The position numbers and the translations under genes were made by a program. From contig NZ_KB899994.1 of assembly GCF_000378505.1 (NCBI RefSeq), forward strand, positions 224,611 through 288,610: a stretch of DNA of 64,000 nucleotides, in the 5' to 3' direction. Below the pieces are notes generated by a model. It had not been told where the DNA came from. It did not search any database and saw nothing but the letters and a program-made list of their open reading frames with translations. Origin of the DNA: Modicisalibacter luteus DSM 23508 (lineage in GTDB: Bacteria; Pseudomonadota; Gammaproteobacteria; Pseudomonadales; Halomonadaceae). Within the stretch, counting starts at the first letter, position 1. Each line of letters starts with the position of its first letter. Positions 19,760 to 27,883 of this stretch are shown in pieces.

Positions 19760-19783
19760 CCGTCATGCCGCCCGGCATGACGG
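19760..19783 (+). promoter_or_regulatory. Stable hairpin between dctP and dctQ
   Basis: CCGTCATGCCG (19760-19770) pairs with CGGCATGACGG (19773-19783) over a two-base loop, and a CTTTGCTTTTTTA stretch follows about 12 bases later. A hairpin after the binding-protein gene commonly raises its transcript level over the membrane subunits by partial termination or 3' protection. That role is inferred. Confidence 0.6.
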
Positions 19784-19828
19784 GGCTGGCTAGCTGCTTT
19801 GCTTTTTTAGCCACTCCAGGACCAAGCC

Positions 19829-20401
19829 ATGTCGCTATTAAGTGCTGCCCGCCGGGTGAGTGATGGCGTGAACCGGGCCGCCATCGTGCTATGCGTCGCC
19901 TGTGTACTGGCCATGTTGGCCATCTCGTTTACTGGGTTCCTCTATACCCTGTTCACCGGCGATGCCTTGAGCTGGACTTACTCACTGGCGCGGCTGTTCC
20001 TGCCGTGGATCGGGCTGGTGTCGACCACCATCGCGCTGCGCTCCGGCGAGCATGTGGCCATGACACTGCTGGTGCGGCTGCTGCCTGCGTCACTGGTCAA
20101 GCTGGCCGCCATCGCCACGCTACTCGTAATGGCGGGCTTCGCGCTGCTGATGATCTGGTATGGCTGGAGCTTTTTTCTGAATGCCACCCAGGTTTACATG
20201 GTGTCGGACACCATTCAGATATCCCATCACTGGACGGCGATTACCGTGCCGTTGACCGGGGCGATCTTCCTGCTTCATCTGGTCTACGGTTTCGATCTGC
20301 TCGAGCATTTCAGCGATGAAAATGCGCTGATCGATGAAGCACTGGATGATCCGGGAATCGATGACTCCGTATTGGATAGCAAAAGCGAGGTCCGGCCATG
20401 A
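19829..20401 (+). CDS. dctQ: TRAP transporter small membrane subunit (DctQ)
   Basis: The 190-residue protein has the four-helix layout of DctQ subunits: hydrophobic stretches near residues 20-42, 50-68 (ending in the LFLPWIGLVSTTIALRSGEH signature), 85-110 and 130-152. The C-terminal tail is acidic. With DctM it forms the sodium-driven membrane component of the TRAP system. Its end overlaps the dctM start (ATGA), so the two subunits are made together. Confidence 0.9.
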   Translation: MSLLSAARRVSDGVNRAAIVLCVACVLAMLAISFTGFLYTLFTGDALSWTYSLARLFLPWIGLVSTTIALRSGEHVAMTLLVRLLPASLVKLAAIATLLVMAGFALLMIWYGWSFFLNATQVYMVSDTIQISHHWTAITVPLTGAIFLLHLVYGFDLLEHFSDENALIDEALDDPGIDDSVLDSKSEVRP

Positions 20402-21675
20402 GTGTTGCGATCGTCGCCTTCGTGGTGGTGTTGCTGATCGGCGCGCCGGTCGCCGTGGTCATGGCCATCTCGGGTGTCGCTGGGGTCTATTCGCTGGGCG
20501 GCGAACGCCTGGTTGGCATCATTGCCGACCGCATGTTCTCCGGCGTGTCCGGCTATATGCTGATCGCCGTGCCGTACTTCATCTTCACGGCCGAACTGAT
20601 GAACCAGGGCGGCCTGACCCAGAAGCTGATCACGTTCAATAACGCCTTGCTGGGGCGCGTACGGGGCGCACTGAGTCACGTCAATGTGACCGTATCGCTG
20701 TTCTTTGCCGGCCTGACCGGGGCGGCGATCACGGACACCGTGGCCATCGGCAAGATCATGATCCCCGAGATGAAGAAGCAGGGCTACGACGCCGAGTATG
20801 CCGCCGCCGTGACCGCCTGCTCATCGATCATCGGACCGATCATACCGCCCAGCGTGGTGATGGTCGTCTATGCCACGCTGTTGCGCGATATTTCAGTCAT
20901 CGATCTGTTTGCCGGTGGCATCCTGCCGGGGCTATTGATGGCGCTGACGCTGTTGGTGACCAGCATGGTCCTGGCCTGGGTGCGCGGTTATCCGAAGCAG
21001 GGCGCAACGCCGATCAAGATCGCGGTAATGGCGTTCTTTTCGGCGCTGCCGGCACTGCTCGTGCCGCTGATCATCCTGGGGGGCATTCTGTCCGGCATGA
21101 CCACGATCACCGAGGCCTCGGGCTTCGCAGCAGTCTATGCAATCTTCATCGGCTTCGTCTTCTACAAGAACCTGACGCTGCGCAAGGTGTGGGAAGCACT
21201 GGTAACCACGGTGCGCTTTTCGGGTGTGGTGTTCTTTCTGCTTGCCACCTCTGCGGTGCTCGGCTGGTTCGTTACACGCTCGGGCATTGCCCGAGACGCG
21301 GCAGAACTGATCACGACCGTCAGCGACGTAGCGTTCATCCAGATCATGCTGGTGTGCCTGCTGCTGATTATCATCGGTACGGTCATGGATGTGCTACCGG
21401 CACTGGTCGTCATCGGGCCGGTCGTTGTGCCGGCCATGGTCAGCCTGGGGTTTGACCCCCTGCATTTTGCCATCGTCATGATCGTCACCCTGAACATCGC
21501 CAACGTGACACCGCCAGTGGGCATGACGCTCATGACCGCGGCACGTATCGCCCAGGTGCCCTACGAGCGAGCGATCATCGCCTCGCTGCCGTTCTATTTC
21601 GCTTTCCTCGCGGTCATCGTGCTGCTGGCGCTGTTCCCGGCACTGTCGACCTGGATTCCCGGCCTGCTGGATTGA
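20398..21675 (+). CDS. dctM: TRAP transporter large permease subunit (DctM)
   Basis: This 425-residue polytopic protein has the DctM family hallmarks: the N-terminal ISGVAGVYSLGG helix, SLFFAGLTGAAITDTVAIGKIMIPEMKKQGYD, and the CSSIIGPIIPPSVVMVVYA Pro-rich reentrant segment. Twelve or so helices are evident. It forms the translocation pathway. Length and motifs are typical, and the next gene follows by only seven bases. Confidence 0.92.
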   Translation: MSVAIVAFVVVLLIGAPVAVVMAISGVAGVYSLGGERLVGIIADRMFSGVSGYMLIAVPYFIFTAELMNQGGLTQKLITFNNALLGRVRGALSHVNVTVSLFFAGLTGAAITDTVAIGKIMIPEMKKQGYDAEYAAAVTACSSIIGPIIPPSVVMVVYATLLRDISVIDLFAGGILPGLLMALTLLVTSMVLAWVRGYPKQGATPIKIAVMAFFSALPALLVPLIILGGILSGMTTITEASGFAAVYAIFIGFVFYKNLTLRKVWEALVTTVRFSGVVFFLLATSAVLGWFVTRSGIARDAAELITTVSDVAFIQIMLVCLLLIIIGTVMDVLPALVVIGPVVVPAMVSLGFDPLHFAIVMIVTLNIANVTPPVGMTLMTAARIAQVPYERAIIASLPFYFAFLAVIVLLALFPALSTWIPGLLD

Positions 21676-21682
21676 GGTTCGC

Positions 21683-22711
21683 ATGCAATGCTTTTATTCC
21701 CCGGCGCAGGACCGACACGCGCCGCCGACATTCCTGCTTCGTGGCGCGCCGGCTCCCTCGCCGGAGCGCCCGGAGCGTGCCGAGCGCCTGGCCGATGCGC
21801 TGACTGAACTGGGGCTGAGGCTCGAGTCGCCGACGTCTATCGATAGTCCTGGGTTGCGCCGACGGCTGGAGACAATCCATACCCCGCGCTACCTCCATTT
21901 TCTCGAGACCATCCACGCCCGCTGGCGTGCGATGCCCGGCGCCGCCGAACTGGTCGCGCCCAATGTGCATCCCACCGGCGGTGGTCACCATTACCCCGAG
22001 CATCCGGTCGGGCAGGCGGGGTGGCATCTGCACGACATGGCGTGTCCGATCGGGGCGGGTAGCTTCGCCGGAATCCTTGCCAGTGCGGCATCCGCCGAAG
22101 CGGCGGCTGATGCCGTGCTGGCCGGCGAACGCTCGGCCTATGCCTTGTGCCGGCCGCCGGGCCATCATGCCGGTCCAGAGCGGGCCGGTGGCTTCTGCTT
22201 CCTCAACAACTCTGCACTGGCCGCCAGCATCCTTCGCGAGGCGTTCGCCCGCGTTGCCATCATCGATGTCGACCTGCATCACGGCAACGGCACCCAGGAC
22301 ATTTTCTATACCCGTGGCGATGTGTGGACCGGCTCGCTGCATGCCGACCCTAGCGAGTTTTATCCTTTCTTCTGGGGTGGTGCCGACGAGCGCGGTAGCG
22401 GTGATGGCGAAGGCGCCAATCTAAATATACCGTTATCTATCGGTAGCAATGGGGTACGGTTCAATGAGGCGCTTGAGCAGCTTCTTGAGAGCATGAAGGC
22501 ATTCCGGCCCGAGGCGGTGGTCGTCGCGCTGGGGCTGGATGCGCACAAGGATGACCCATTGGCCGGGTTAACGCTGGAAACCGAGGACTTCACGCCGATC
22601 GGGGCGCGGCTGAAGGCGCTCGACCTGCCGACTGTACTGGTACAGGAAGGTGGCTATCCCACCGTCAGCCTGGGCAAGAATTTGGCCGCCTTCATGAAAG
22701 GGTTTCGCTGA
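21683..22711 (+). CDS. Histone-deacetylase-fold amidohydrolase (acetylpolyamine amidohydrolase-like), copy 1
   Basis: The 342-residue enzyme belongs to the arginase/deacetylase superfamily. It shows the CRPPGHHAGPERAGGFCFLNN active-site region with tandem histidines, the zinc-binding IDVDLHHGNGTQ (Asp and His) and the third ligand region ALGLDAHKDDPL. The tyrosine-bearing QEGGYP loop near the C-terminus is present. Such bacterial enzymes deacetylate acetylpolyamines or other acylated amines. It begins seven bases after dctM and is likely cotranscribed, which suggests the imported compound carries an N-acyl group. Confidence 0.88.
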   Translation: MQCFYSPAQDRHAPPTFLLRGAPAPSPERPERAERLADALTELGLRLESPTSIDSPGLRRRLETIHTPRYLHFLETIHARWRAMPGAAELVAPNVHPTGGGHHYPEHPVGQAGWHLHDMACPIGAGSFAGILASAASAEAAADAVLAGERSAYALCRPPGHHAGPERAGGFCFLNNSALAASILREAFARVAIIDVDLHHGNGTQDIFYTRGDVWTGSLHADPSEFYPFFWGGADERGSGDGEGANLNIPLSIGSNGVRFNEALEQLLESMKAFRPEAVVVALGLDAHKDDPLAGLTLETEDFTPIGARLKALDLPTVLVQEGGYPTVSLGKNLAAFMKGFR

Positions 22712-22768
22712 TCGGGCTGCGCTTGCTCAGCGATTCAGGAACAGTAATGACAGAAGGAGAACCATGAC

Positions 22769-23128
22769 ATGAGCGATATCCGCTACACCGACGCCGGCAA
22801 ACGCATGAGCCAGGTAACCGTGCATAACGGCACCGTCTACCTGGCAGGCCAGGTGCCCCATGACACGAGCGCCGACATGCAGGGCCAGACGCAGCAGGTG
22901 CTCGAGTCGATCGATCGTCTTCTCTCTCAGGCCGGGTCGGGCAAGGATCATTTGCTGTCGGCCACGATCTGGGTTACCGACATGGCCGAGTTCGATGCCA
23001 TGAATGCTGCCTGGGATGCCTGGGTCGCACCCGGTCGCCCGCCGGTACGCGCCTGTGTCGAGGCTCGCCTGGCCAAGCCGGAGTGGAAAGTCGAAATCAT
23101 GGTGGTGGCAGCGTTGCGGGAGGCCTGA
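22769..23128 (+). CDS. RidA-family reactive imine/enamine deaminase
   Basis: The 119-residue protein is of normal RidA/YjgF length. It shows the family pattern GTVYLAGQVPHD near the start, QVLESIDRLL in the helix, ATIWVTDMAEFDAMNAAWDAWV, and the PPVRACVEARLAKPEWKVEI end with the conserved arginine and glutamate. RidA proteins hydrolyse 2-aminoacrylate and related imines. Placed between an amidohydrolase and amino-acid oxidoreductases, it would quench imines formed by the DadA-like enzyme or the cyclodeaminase homologue. Confidence 0.9.
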   Translation: MSDIRYTDAGKRMSQVTVHNGTVYLAGQVPHDTSADMQGQTQQVLESIDRLLSQAGSGKDHLLSATIWVTDMAEFDAMNAAWDAWVAPGRPPVRACVEARLAKPEWKVEIMVVAALREA

Positions 23129-23129
23129 T

Positions 23130-24113
23130 ATGCGCATTGTTACCGCGGAAGAGGTGGCAGCGTCGCTGCCCTGGCCGTCACTGGTCAATCGCATTGGAGA
23201 TGTCTTTCGGCAGGGTGTGGAAGCACCGCCACGCCATCATCATGCCATGCAGCGTGATGATGGCGAGGCAACCATGCTGTTGATGCCCGCATGGGAACCG
23301 GGTGGCTATATCGGCATGAAGATGGTCAATGTCTTTCCGCAGAATGCCGAGCATGGCCTGCCGGCAATATCGGGGCTTTATGTACTCTGCGAAGGGAGAC
23401 ACGGGCGTCCGCTGGCCTGTATCGAGGGCAGCGAGCTGACACGTCGGCGCACGGCAGCGGCATCGGCCCTGGCATCGCGAGCCTTGGCCCGTGAGGATGC
23501 GGAAACCCTGCTGATGGTAGGCACCGGCAAGCTCGCGCCCATGTTGATCGAGGCCCATGCGGCGGTACGACCGTTACGCCGTGTCAGGATCTGGGGGCGC
23601 AATCCCGCCAAGGCTGCGGCTTTGGCCAGGGAGTACGCTGATCGCTTCGATTGTGCGGCGGTCGACGATCTGGAAACCGCCACGGGTGAGGCGGACATTG
23701 TCAGTTGCGCCACCCTGTCAAATGAGCCCCTGATCCAAGGGGACTGGCTTCGCCCTGGCACGCACCTGGACTTGGTGGGGGCGTTTCGGCCCGGTATGCG
23801 CGAAAGCGATGCGCAATGCCTGGTCCGGGGCGAGGTATTCGTCGATACCTATGCCGGGGCGCGCGGTGAGGCAGGCGACATTCACCAGGCCATCGAAGAA
23901 GGGCGATTCGACTTCGACGCGATTCGCGCCGAGCTGGCCGAACTGATGCGTGGCGAGCGGCCTGGCCGGCAGGATGCCCAGAGCATCACGGTCTTCAAGT
24001 CGGTAGGTGCCTCGCTGGAGGATCTGGCAGCCGCTATCGAGGTCTGGGAAAGGCTACAGGACAAGGACAAGGACAAGGGCAAGGGCAAGGGCAAGGGCAA
24101 GGTAACGGAATGA
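23130..24113 (+). CDS. Ornithine cyclodeaminase / mu-crystallin family protein
   Basis: The 327-residue NAD(P)-dependent protein has the family layout: an N-terminal substrate domain (PPRHHHAM, GGYIGMKMVNVFP with the conserved lysine, EGSELTRRRTAAASALASR) and a Rossmann domain with VGTGKLAPMLIEAH. Members include ornithine cyclodeaminase, alanine dehydrogenases and imine or ketimine reductases; the exact reaction cannot be fixed here. ATG 23130 follows the RidA stop by one base. The C-terminus ends in a low-complexity tail of Asp-Lys then Gly-Lys pairs, encoded by a hexanucleotide repeat, absent from typical family members. Confidence 0.85.
   Translation: MRIVTAEEVAASLPWPSLVNRIGDVFRQGVEAPPRHHHAMQRDDGEATMLLMPAWEPGGYIGMKMVNVFPQNAEHGLPAISGLYVLCEGRHGRPLACIEGSELTRRRTAAASALASRALAREDAETLLMVGTGKLAPMLIEAHAAVRPLRRVRIWGRNPAKAAALAREYADRFDCAAVDDLETATGEADIVSCATLSNEPLIQGDWLRPGTHLDLVGAFRPGMRESDAQCLVRGEVFVDTYAGARGEAGDIHQAIEEGRFDFDAIRAELAELMRGERPGRQDAQSITVFKSVGASLEDLAAAIEVWERLQDKDKDKGKGKGKGKVTE
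24059..24100 (+). repeat. Hexanucleotide tandem repeat inside the cyclodeaminase-family gene
   Basis: Three copies of GGACAA are followed by four copies of GGGCAA, seven perfect 6-bp units in a row. They encode alternating Asp-Lys and Gly-Lys near the C-terminus. Copy-number change would keep the frame but move nothing else, and the next gene starts ten bases after the array. Confidence 0.9.
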
Positions 24114-25285
24114 CGACACCGCACGGCTGTGGCTTCTACTGGCACGAGCGCTGTTTCTGGCATGATCCCGGTGCCATCGGGGTTTTCTCCGCGCCGGGCG
24201 AGTACCTTCAGCCCCAGCCGGCATCCGAGAGCCCGGAAAGCAAGCGGCGCCTGAAGAACCTGCTCGAAGTGTCTGGGCTCATCGACGAGCTGGTGGTCAG
24301 CAAGCCACCGGCCGCGACCCGTAACGATCTGGCGTGCTTTCATACCTCGCGCTACCTCGATGAGCTGGAAGCCGGCAGTCAGCGGGGCTGGGGCGACGCC
24401 GGGGAAGGGGCGCCGTACACGGCGGGCAGTCTCGCGGCGGCGCAACAGTCCGTAGGGTTGGCCATTGCCGCAATCGAAGACGTCGCCGCCGGGCGCCGCC
24501 GCAATGCCTATGCGCTTTGCCGACCGCCAGGCCATCACGCCGAGGCCGATCGTGGGCGGGGTTTCTGCTTGCTGGGTAATATTCCTATTGCCTTGCAGCG
24601 CCTGAGAAAGCGTAGCGAGGTGACATCGCCGAGACGCATCGTCGTCATCGACTGGGACGTGCACCATGGCAACGGAACCCAGGCGGCATTCTACGACGAT
24701 CCCGAGATATTCAGCGTGTCGATGCATCAGGCCGGCAATTATCCGCTGGAAACGGGGGCGTTCGAGGAGCAGGGAGAGGGCGAGGCCATCGGCACCAACC
24801 TCAACCTGCCGTTGCCGCCCGGCTGCGGGCTAGGCGCCTATCGATACGCCATGCAGCGCCTGGTACTGCCGGCTGTAGCTGCCTTCCGCCCCGAGATGAT
24901 CGTTGTCGCCTGTGGCTACGACGCCTGCGGCAAGGACCCGTTAGGCAAAATGCTGCTCAATAGCGCCGCCTTCGCTGAAATGACCGCTCAGGTCCAGGCG
25001 CTGGCGGACAGGCTGTGCCAAGGGCGGCTGGTCATGATTCATGAAGGCGGCTATTCGGAAGGCTACGTACCGCTGTGCGGTCATGCCGTCATCGCCACCC
25101 TGGCCGGTAGTCGGATTCATGTTCACGATCCCCAGAACGACGAGATTGCGGGGTGGGGATATCAATCCCTGCAACCGCATCAGCGTGAGCTGATCGATGC
25201 CTGGCGACAGGGCTGGGAGCGTTTCGGTGCCTTGGACGAGGCCGACGCATTGGTCGCATCATGTCTTCCCATGGAAACTCGTTGA
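24110..25285 (+). CDS. Histone-deacetylase-fold amidohydrolase, copy 2
   Basis: This 391-residue enzyme is a second arginase/deacetylase-fold protein of the locus, distinct from copy 1. Motifs are CRPPGHHAEADRGRGFCLLGN, VIDWDVHHGNGTQAAFY (zinc Asp and His), ACGYDACGKDPLG and MIHEGGYSEGY with the catalytic tyrosine. In the zinc motif, tryptophan replaces the valine seen in copy 1 (DWDVHHGNG versus DVDLHHGNG). The start ATGA overlaps the upstream stop. Two paralogues in one operon suggest either two substrates (for example mono- and diacylated) or a heteromeric enzyme. Confidence 0.87.
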   Translation: MTTPHGCGFYWHERCFWHDPGAIGVFSAPGEYLQPQPASESPESKRRLKNLLEVSGLIDELVVSKPPAATRNDLACFHTSRYLDELEAGSQRGWGDAGEGAPYTAGSLAAAQQSVGLAIAAIEDVAAGRRRNAYALCRPPGHHAEADRGRGFCLLGNIPIALQRLRKRSEVTSPRRIVVIDWDVHHGNGTQAAFYDDPEIFSVSMHQAGNYPLETGAFEEQGEGEAIGTNLNLPLPPGCGLGAYRYAMQRLVLPAVAAFRPEMIVVACGYDACGKDPLGKMLLNSAAFAEMTAQVQALADRLCQGRLVMIHEGGYSEGYVPLCGHAVIATLAGSRIHVHDPQNDEIAGWGYQSLQPHQRELIDAWRQGWERFGALDEADALVASCLPMETR

Positions 25286-25301
25286 CCCAGAGGGACACCT
25301 T

Positions 25302-26606
25302 ATGCGGATTGCCGTGATCGGGGCAGGCGTGGTGGGCGTTACCACGGCGTTTTCCCTGGCCCGTCGAGGCCATGACGTGATCGTTATCGAGCGCCACGCT
25401 GCCTCGGCTGAGGAAACCAGCCGGGGCAATGCCGGCCAGCGCTCCTACGGCTATGTGTATCCCTGGGCTTCGCCGGCCATGCTCAAGAAGGCGCTGCCCT
25501 GGCTGGTCAAGGCCGATGGCCCACTGAAGATGTCTCTTCCTCCCTCGCCCTGGACCCTGCAGTTCCTGTTGGCGACGTGGCGCCTGGCCAAGACGCCGGG
25601 TCTGTTCGAGGCCAACAAGCGAGCCATGTTGAGGTTGGGGGCCTACAGCCGTCAGTGCTTCCTTGACCTGGAAGAGAGTCTCTCGCTGGATTTCGATGGG
25701 GACCACGCCGGCCTGATCGATCTCGCCAGCGATGCCGCCACTGCGGATGGGCTCAAGGCGAGTACCGGTCTACTCGACGAGTTGGGCATCGATGCCCAGT
25801 GGCTCTCTCCCGCGCAGGTATACGACTACGAGCCTGGACTGCAGGGCGATGCACCGCTCTTCGGCGCGTTGCGCATGGCCCATGATGGGACGGGGGACTG
25901 CCAACAATTCACGCGCGCGCTCGTTGAGCAGTGCCGGGTCCGGGGCGTCGAGTTTCGCTGGCATACCGAAGTCACTTCGGCAGTGTCGGATAGTGGACGC
26001 GTGCGCCACGTGACGATCAGGCCCGCAACGCAGGCCGTTGCTCAGATCAAGGGAGCCTCGGATGAGCAAGAGGAAACGCTCGAAGCCGATGCCTTCGTGC
26101 TTTGTGCAGGGTGTGAATCGCGTACGTTAGGCGAGCGGCTGGGCCTGCGACTGCCGATCTATCCCGTCAAAGGGTATTCCCTGACCGCCCCAATCGTGGA
26201 CGCCGCAAAGGCACCGCGGTCTACCGTGATCGATGACCGTTACAAGGTTGTGGCGACTCGCCTGGGCAATCGCCTGCGTGCGACCGGGTTCGTCGAGCTG
26301 GCAGAGTTCGATAGGAATATACCGTTATCTCGTTTGACTACCATTCGTAAAGCTATCGAATCGCGTTTTCCGGGTGTTGCAGACCTCGAACAGGCTAAAT
26401 CATGGACGGGCTTTCGGCCCATGATGCCTGATGGCCCACCGGCTATCGGTAGGGCAAGGCAGCAAAACCTGTTCATCAATACGGGGCACGGTACCTTCGG
26501 TTGGACCCTGTCCGCCGCCAGCGCGGAACTGACCGGTCAGTTGATCGACGGGGAAAGGCCCGCCGTCGACCTGGCCGCCTTTCGTCCGTTGCGGTTCGAG
26601 CGGTGA
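25302..26606 (+). CDS. FAD-dependent D-amino acid dehydrogenase-like oxidoreductase
   Basis: The 434-residue protein starts with an FAD-binding GAGVVGVTTAFSLARRGHDV motif at residues 7-26, followed by an acidic ERHAASAEETS. It then has the DadA-like GNAGQRSYGYVYPWASP region and, near the C-terminus, GFRPMMPDGPPAIGR and NTGHGTFGWTLSAASAELT. DadA enzymes oxidise D-amino acids to imino acids, passing electrons to the respiratory chain. ATG 25302 agrees with the FAD motif position. The neighbouring RidA-family protein would hydrolyse its imine product. Substrate is unproven. Confidence 0.88.
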   Translation: MRIAVIGAGVVGVTTAFSLARRGHDVIVIERHAASAEETSRGNAGQRSYGYVYPWASPAMLKKALPWLVKADGPLKMSLPPSPWTLQFLLATWRLAKTPGLFEANKRAMLRLGAYSRQCFLDLEESLSLDFDGDHAGLIDLASDAATADGLKASTGLLDELGIDAQWLSPAQVYDYEPGLQGDAPLFGALRMAHDGTGDCQQFTRALVEQCRVRGVEFRWHTEVTSAVSDSGRVRHVTIRPATQAVAQIKGASDEQEETLEADAFVLCAGCESRTLGERLGLRLPIYPVKGYSLTAPIVDAAKAPRSTVIDDRYKVVATRLGNRLRATGFVELAEFDRNIPLSRLTTIRKAIESRFPGVADLEQAKSWTGFRPMMPDGPPAIGRARQQNLFINTGHGTFGWTLSAASAELTGQLIDGERPAVDLAAFRPLRFER

Positions 26607-26632
26607 AACTCGTAAAACGATAGGGAGGCGAC

Positions 26633-27571
26633 ATGGACTCGATCAGCGATCGGGATGGCTGGTTCTGGCTGAACGGTGAGTTCATTCCCTGGCGCGACGC
26701 CAAGGGACACTTGCTGACGCACACCCTGCACTACGGCATGGGGTGCTTTGAAGGCGTACGGGCCTATGACGGGCCCCATGGCCCCCATCTTTTCCGGGCC
26801 GAGGCGCATACCCGACGTCTGCTCGACAGCGCCCACTCCCTGGATATGGGGCTGGAGTACACTGCCGATGCCCTGATCGAAGCCCAGTGCGAGGCCCTGA
26901 GGCGCAACGGCCTCCGCAATGCCTATCTCAAGCCGACCGTGTTCTTCGGTGCCGAGGGTATGGGGCTGCGCGCCCAGGGGCTCAGTGTGAACGTGATGGT
27001 TCCCGCCTGGTTTCTGGATCATTACATCTCGCCAGACGCCGCCGATCAGGGGCTGCGGGTGCTGACCTCGTCGTGGAGTCGCCATCACGTCAATATCAGC
27101 CTGTGCCGGGCCAAGACCAACGGCCATTACGTCAACTCGATGCTGGCGCTGAACACGGCCGTGAAGGCAGGTTTCGATGAAACACTCATGCTTGATCCTG
27201 AAGGCTATGTCGCCGAGGGCTCGGCGGAAAATATATTTTTGGTCCGCGATGGGGTATTGCATACCCCCGAGGTGACATCGTGCCTGCAGGGAATCACCCG
27301 AGATACGGTGATCGTGCTGGCGCGTGAACGACTAGGCATGAAAGTAAAGGAGCGCCGCATCACCCGTGACGAAGTCTATACTGCTGATGAAGCCTTCTTT
27401 ACAGGTACCGCAGCGGAAATCCTGCCGATTCGTGAATTGGATGGACGGCAAATCGGCAGGGGCGGGGAACGCCCCGTCACGCGGGAAATCCAGCGCCTTT
27501 ACCGCAGCCTGGTTTGCGGTGAGCGCGACAACGGTCTGGCGGCTTATGCGGACTGGCTGCATCCTGTTTGA
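26633..27571 (+). CDS. Branched-chain amino acid aminotransferase family (IlvE-like)
   Basis: The 312-residue PLP enzyme of fold type IV shows HTLHYGMGCFEGVRAYDG, the PLP lysine region RAKTNGHYVNSMLALNTAVKAGFDE, EGYVAEGSAENIFLVRDG and FFTGTAAEILPIREL, all standard for IlvE. It transfers amino groups between branched-chain amino acids and 2-oxoglutarate. As the last gene of the TRAP/amidohydrolase series it may act on a different amino acid released by that pathway. GGGAGG precedes the ATG by six bases. D-amino acid aminotransferases share the fold and cannot be excluded. Confidence 0.88.
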   Translation: MDSISDRDGWFWLNGEFIPWRDAKGHLLTHTLHYGMGCFEGVRAYDGPHGPHLFRAEAHTRRLLDSAHSLDMGLEYTADALIEAQCEALRRNGLRNAYLKPTVFFGAEGMGLRAQGLSVNVMVPAWFLDHYISPDAADQGLRVLTSSWSRHHVNISLCRAKTNGHYVNSMLALNTAVKAGFDETLMLDPEGYVAEGSAENIFLVRDGVLHTPEVTSCLQGITRDTVIVLARERLGMKVKERRITRDEVYTADEAFFTGTAAEILPIRELDGRQIGRGGERPVTREIQRLYRSLVCGERDNGLAAYADWLHPV

Positions 27572-27599
27572 CCGGAGCAGGGTAGCGCAACAAAAGAAA

Positions 27600-27622
27600 C
27601 GCCATGGAGGGGCTCCATGGCG
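27600..27622 (+). terminator. Hairpin after the IlvE-like gene
   Basis: CGCCATGGAG (27600-27609) pairs perfectly with CTCCATGGCG (27613-27622) over a GGG loop, 28 bases after the stop codon. No T-run follows. It probably marks the end of the catabolic operon. The rest of 27623-27883 shows no gene. Confidence 0.55.
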
Positions 27623-27883
27623 AAATTCTTCATCATCCTTGGTCAGCGTCCTGCTGTTTGGCCTGCGGTCTATCATCCCTGAGCACGTCCTGTGCCTGCC
27701 TTCCCCTCTTTCTTGCCCTCTTCGTGTCCCTACACGCTGAACGACATTATCCGTTGTCTTGAGGGGGTGAACGGTCGCCCGTCAGTGCTAACCGGCATGC
27801 TCAGCGTGACGTTTTCGCATGACAGCGCTGTGAAGGTTGGATGAAGAAATCGTACATGGCGCCTGGAAGTTTTTCGCTAGTTC

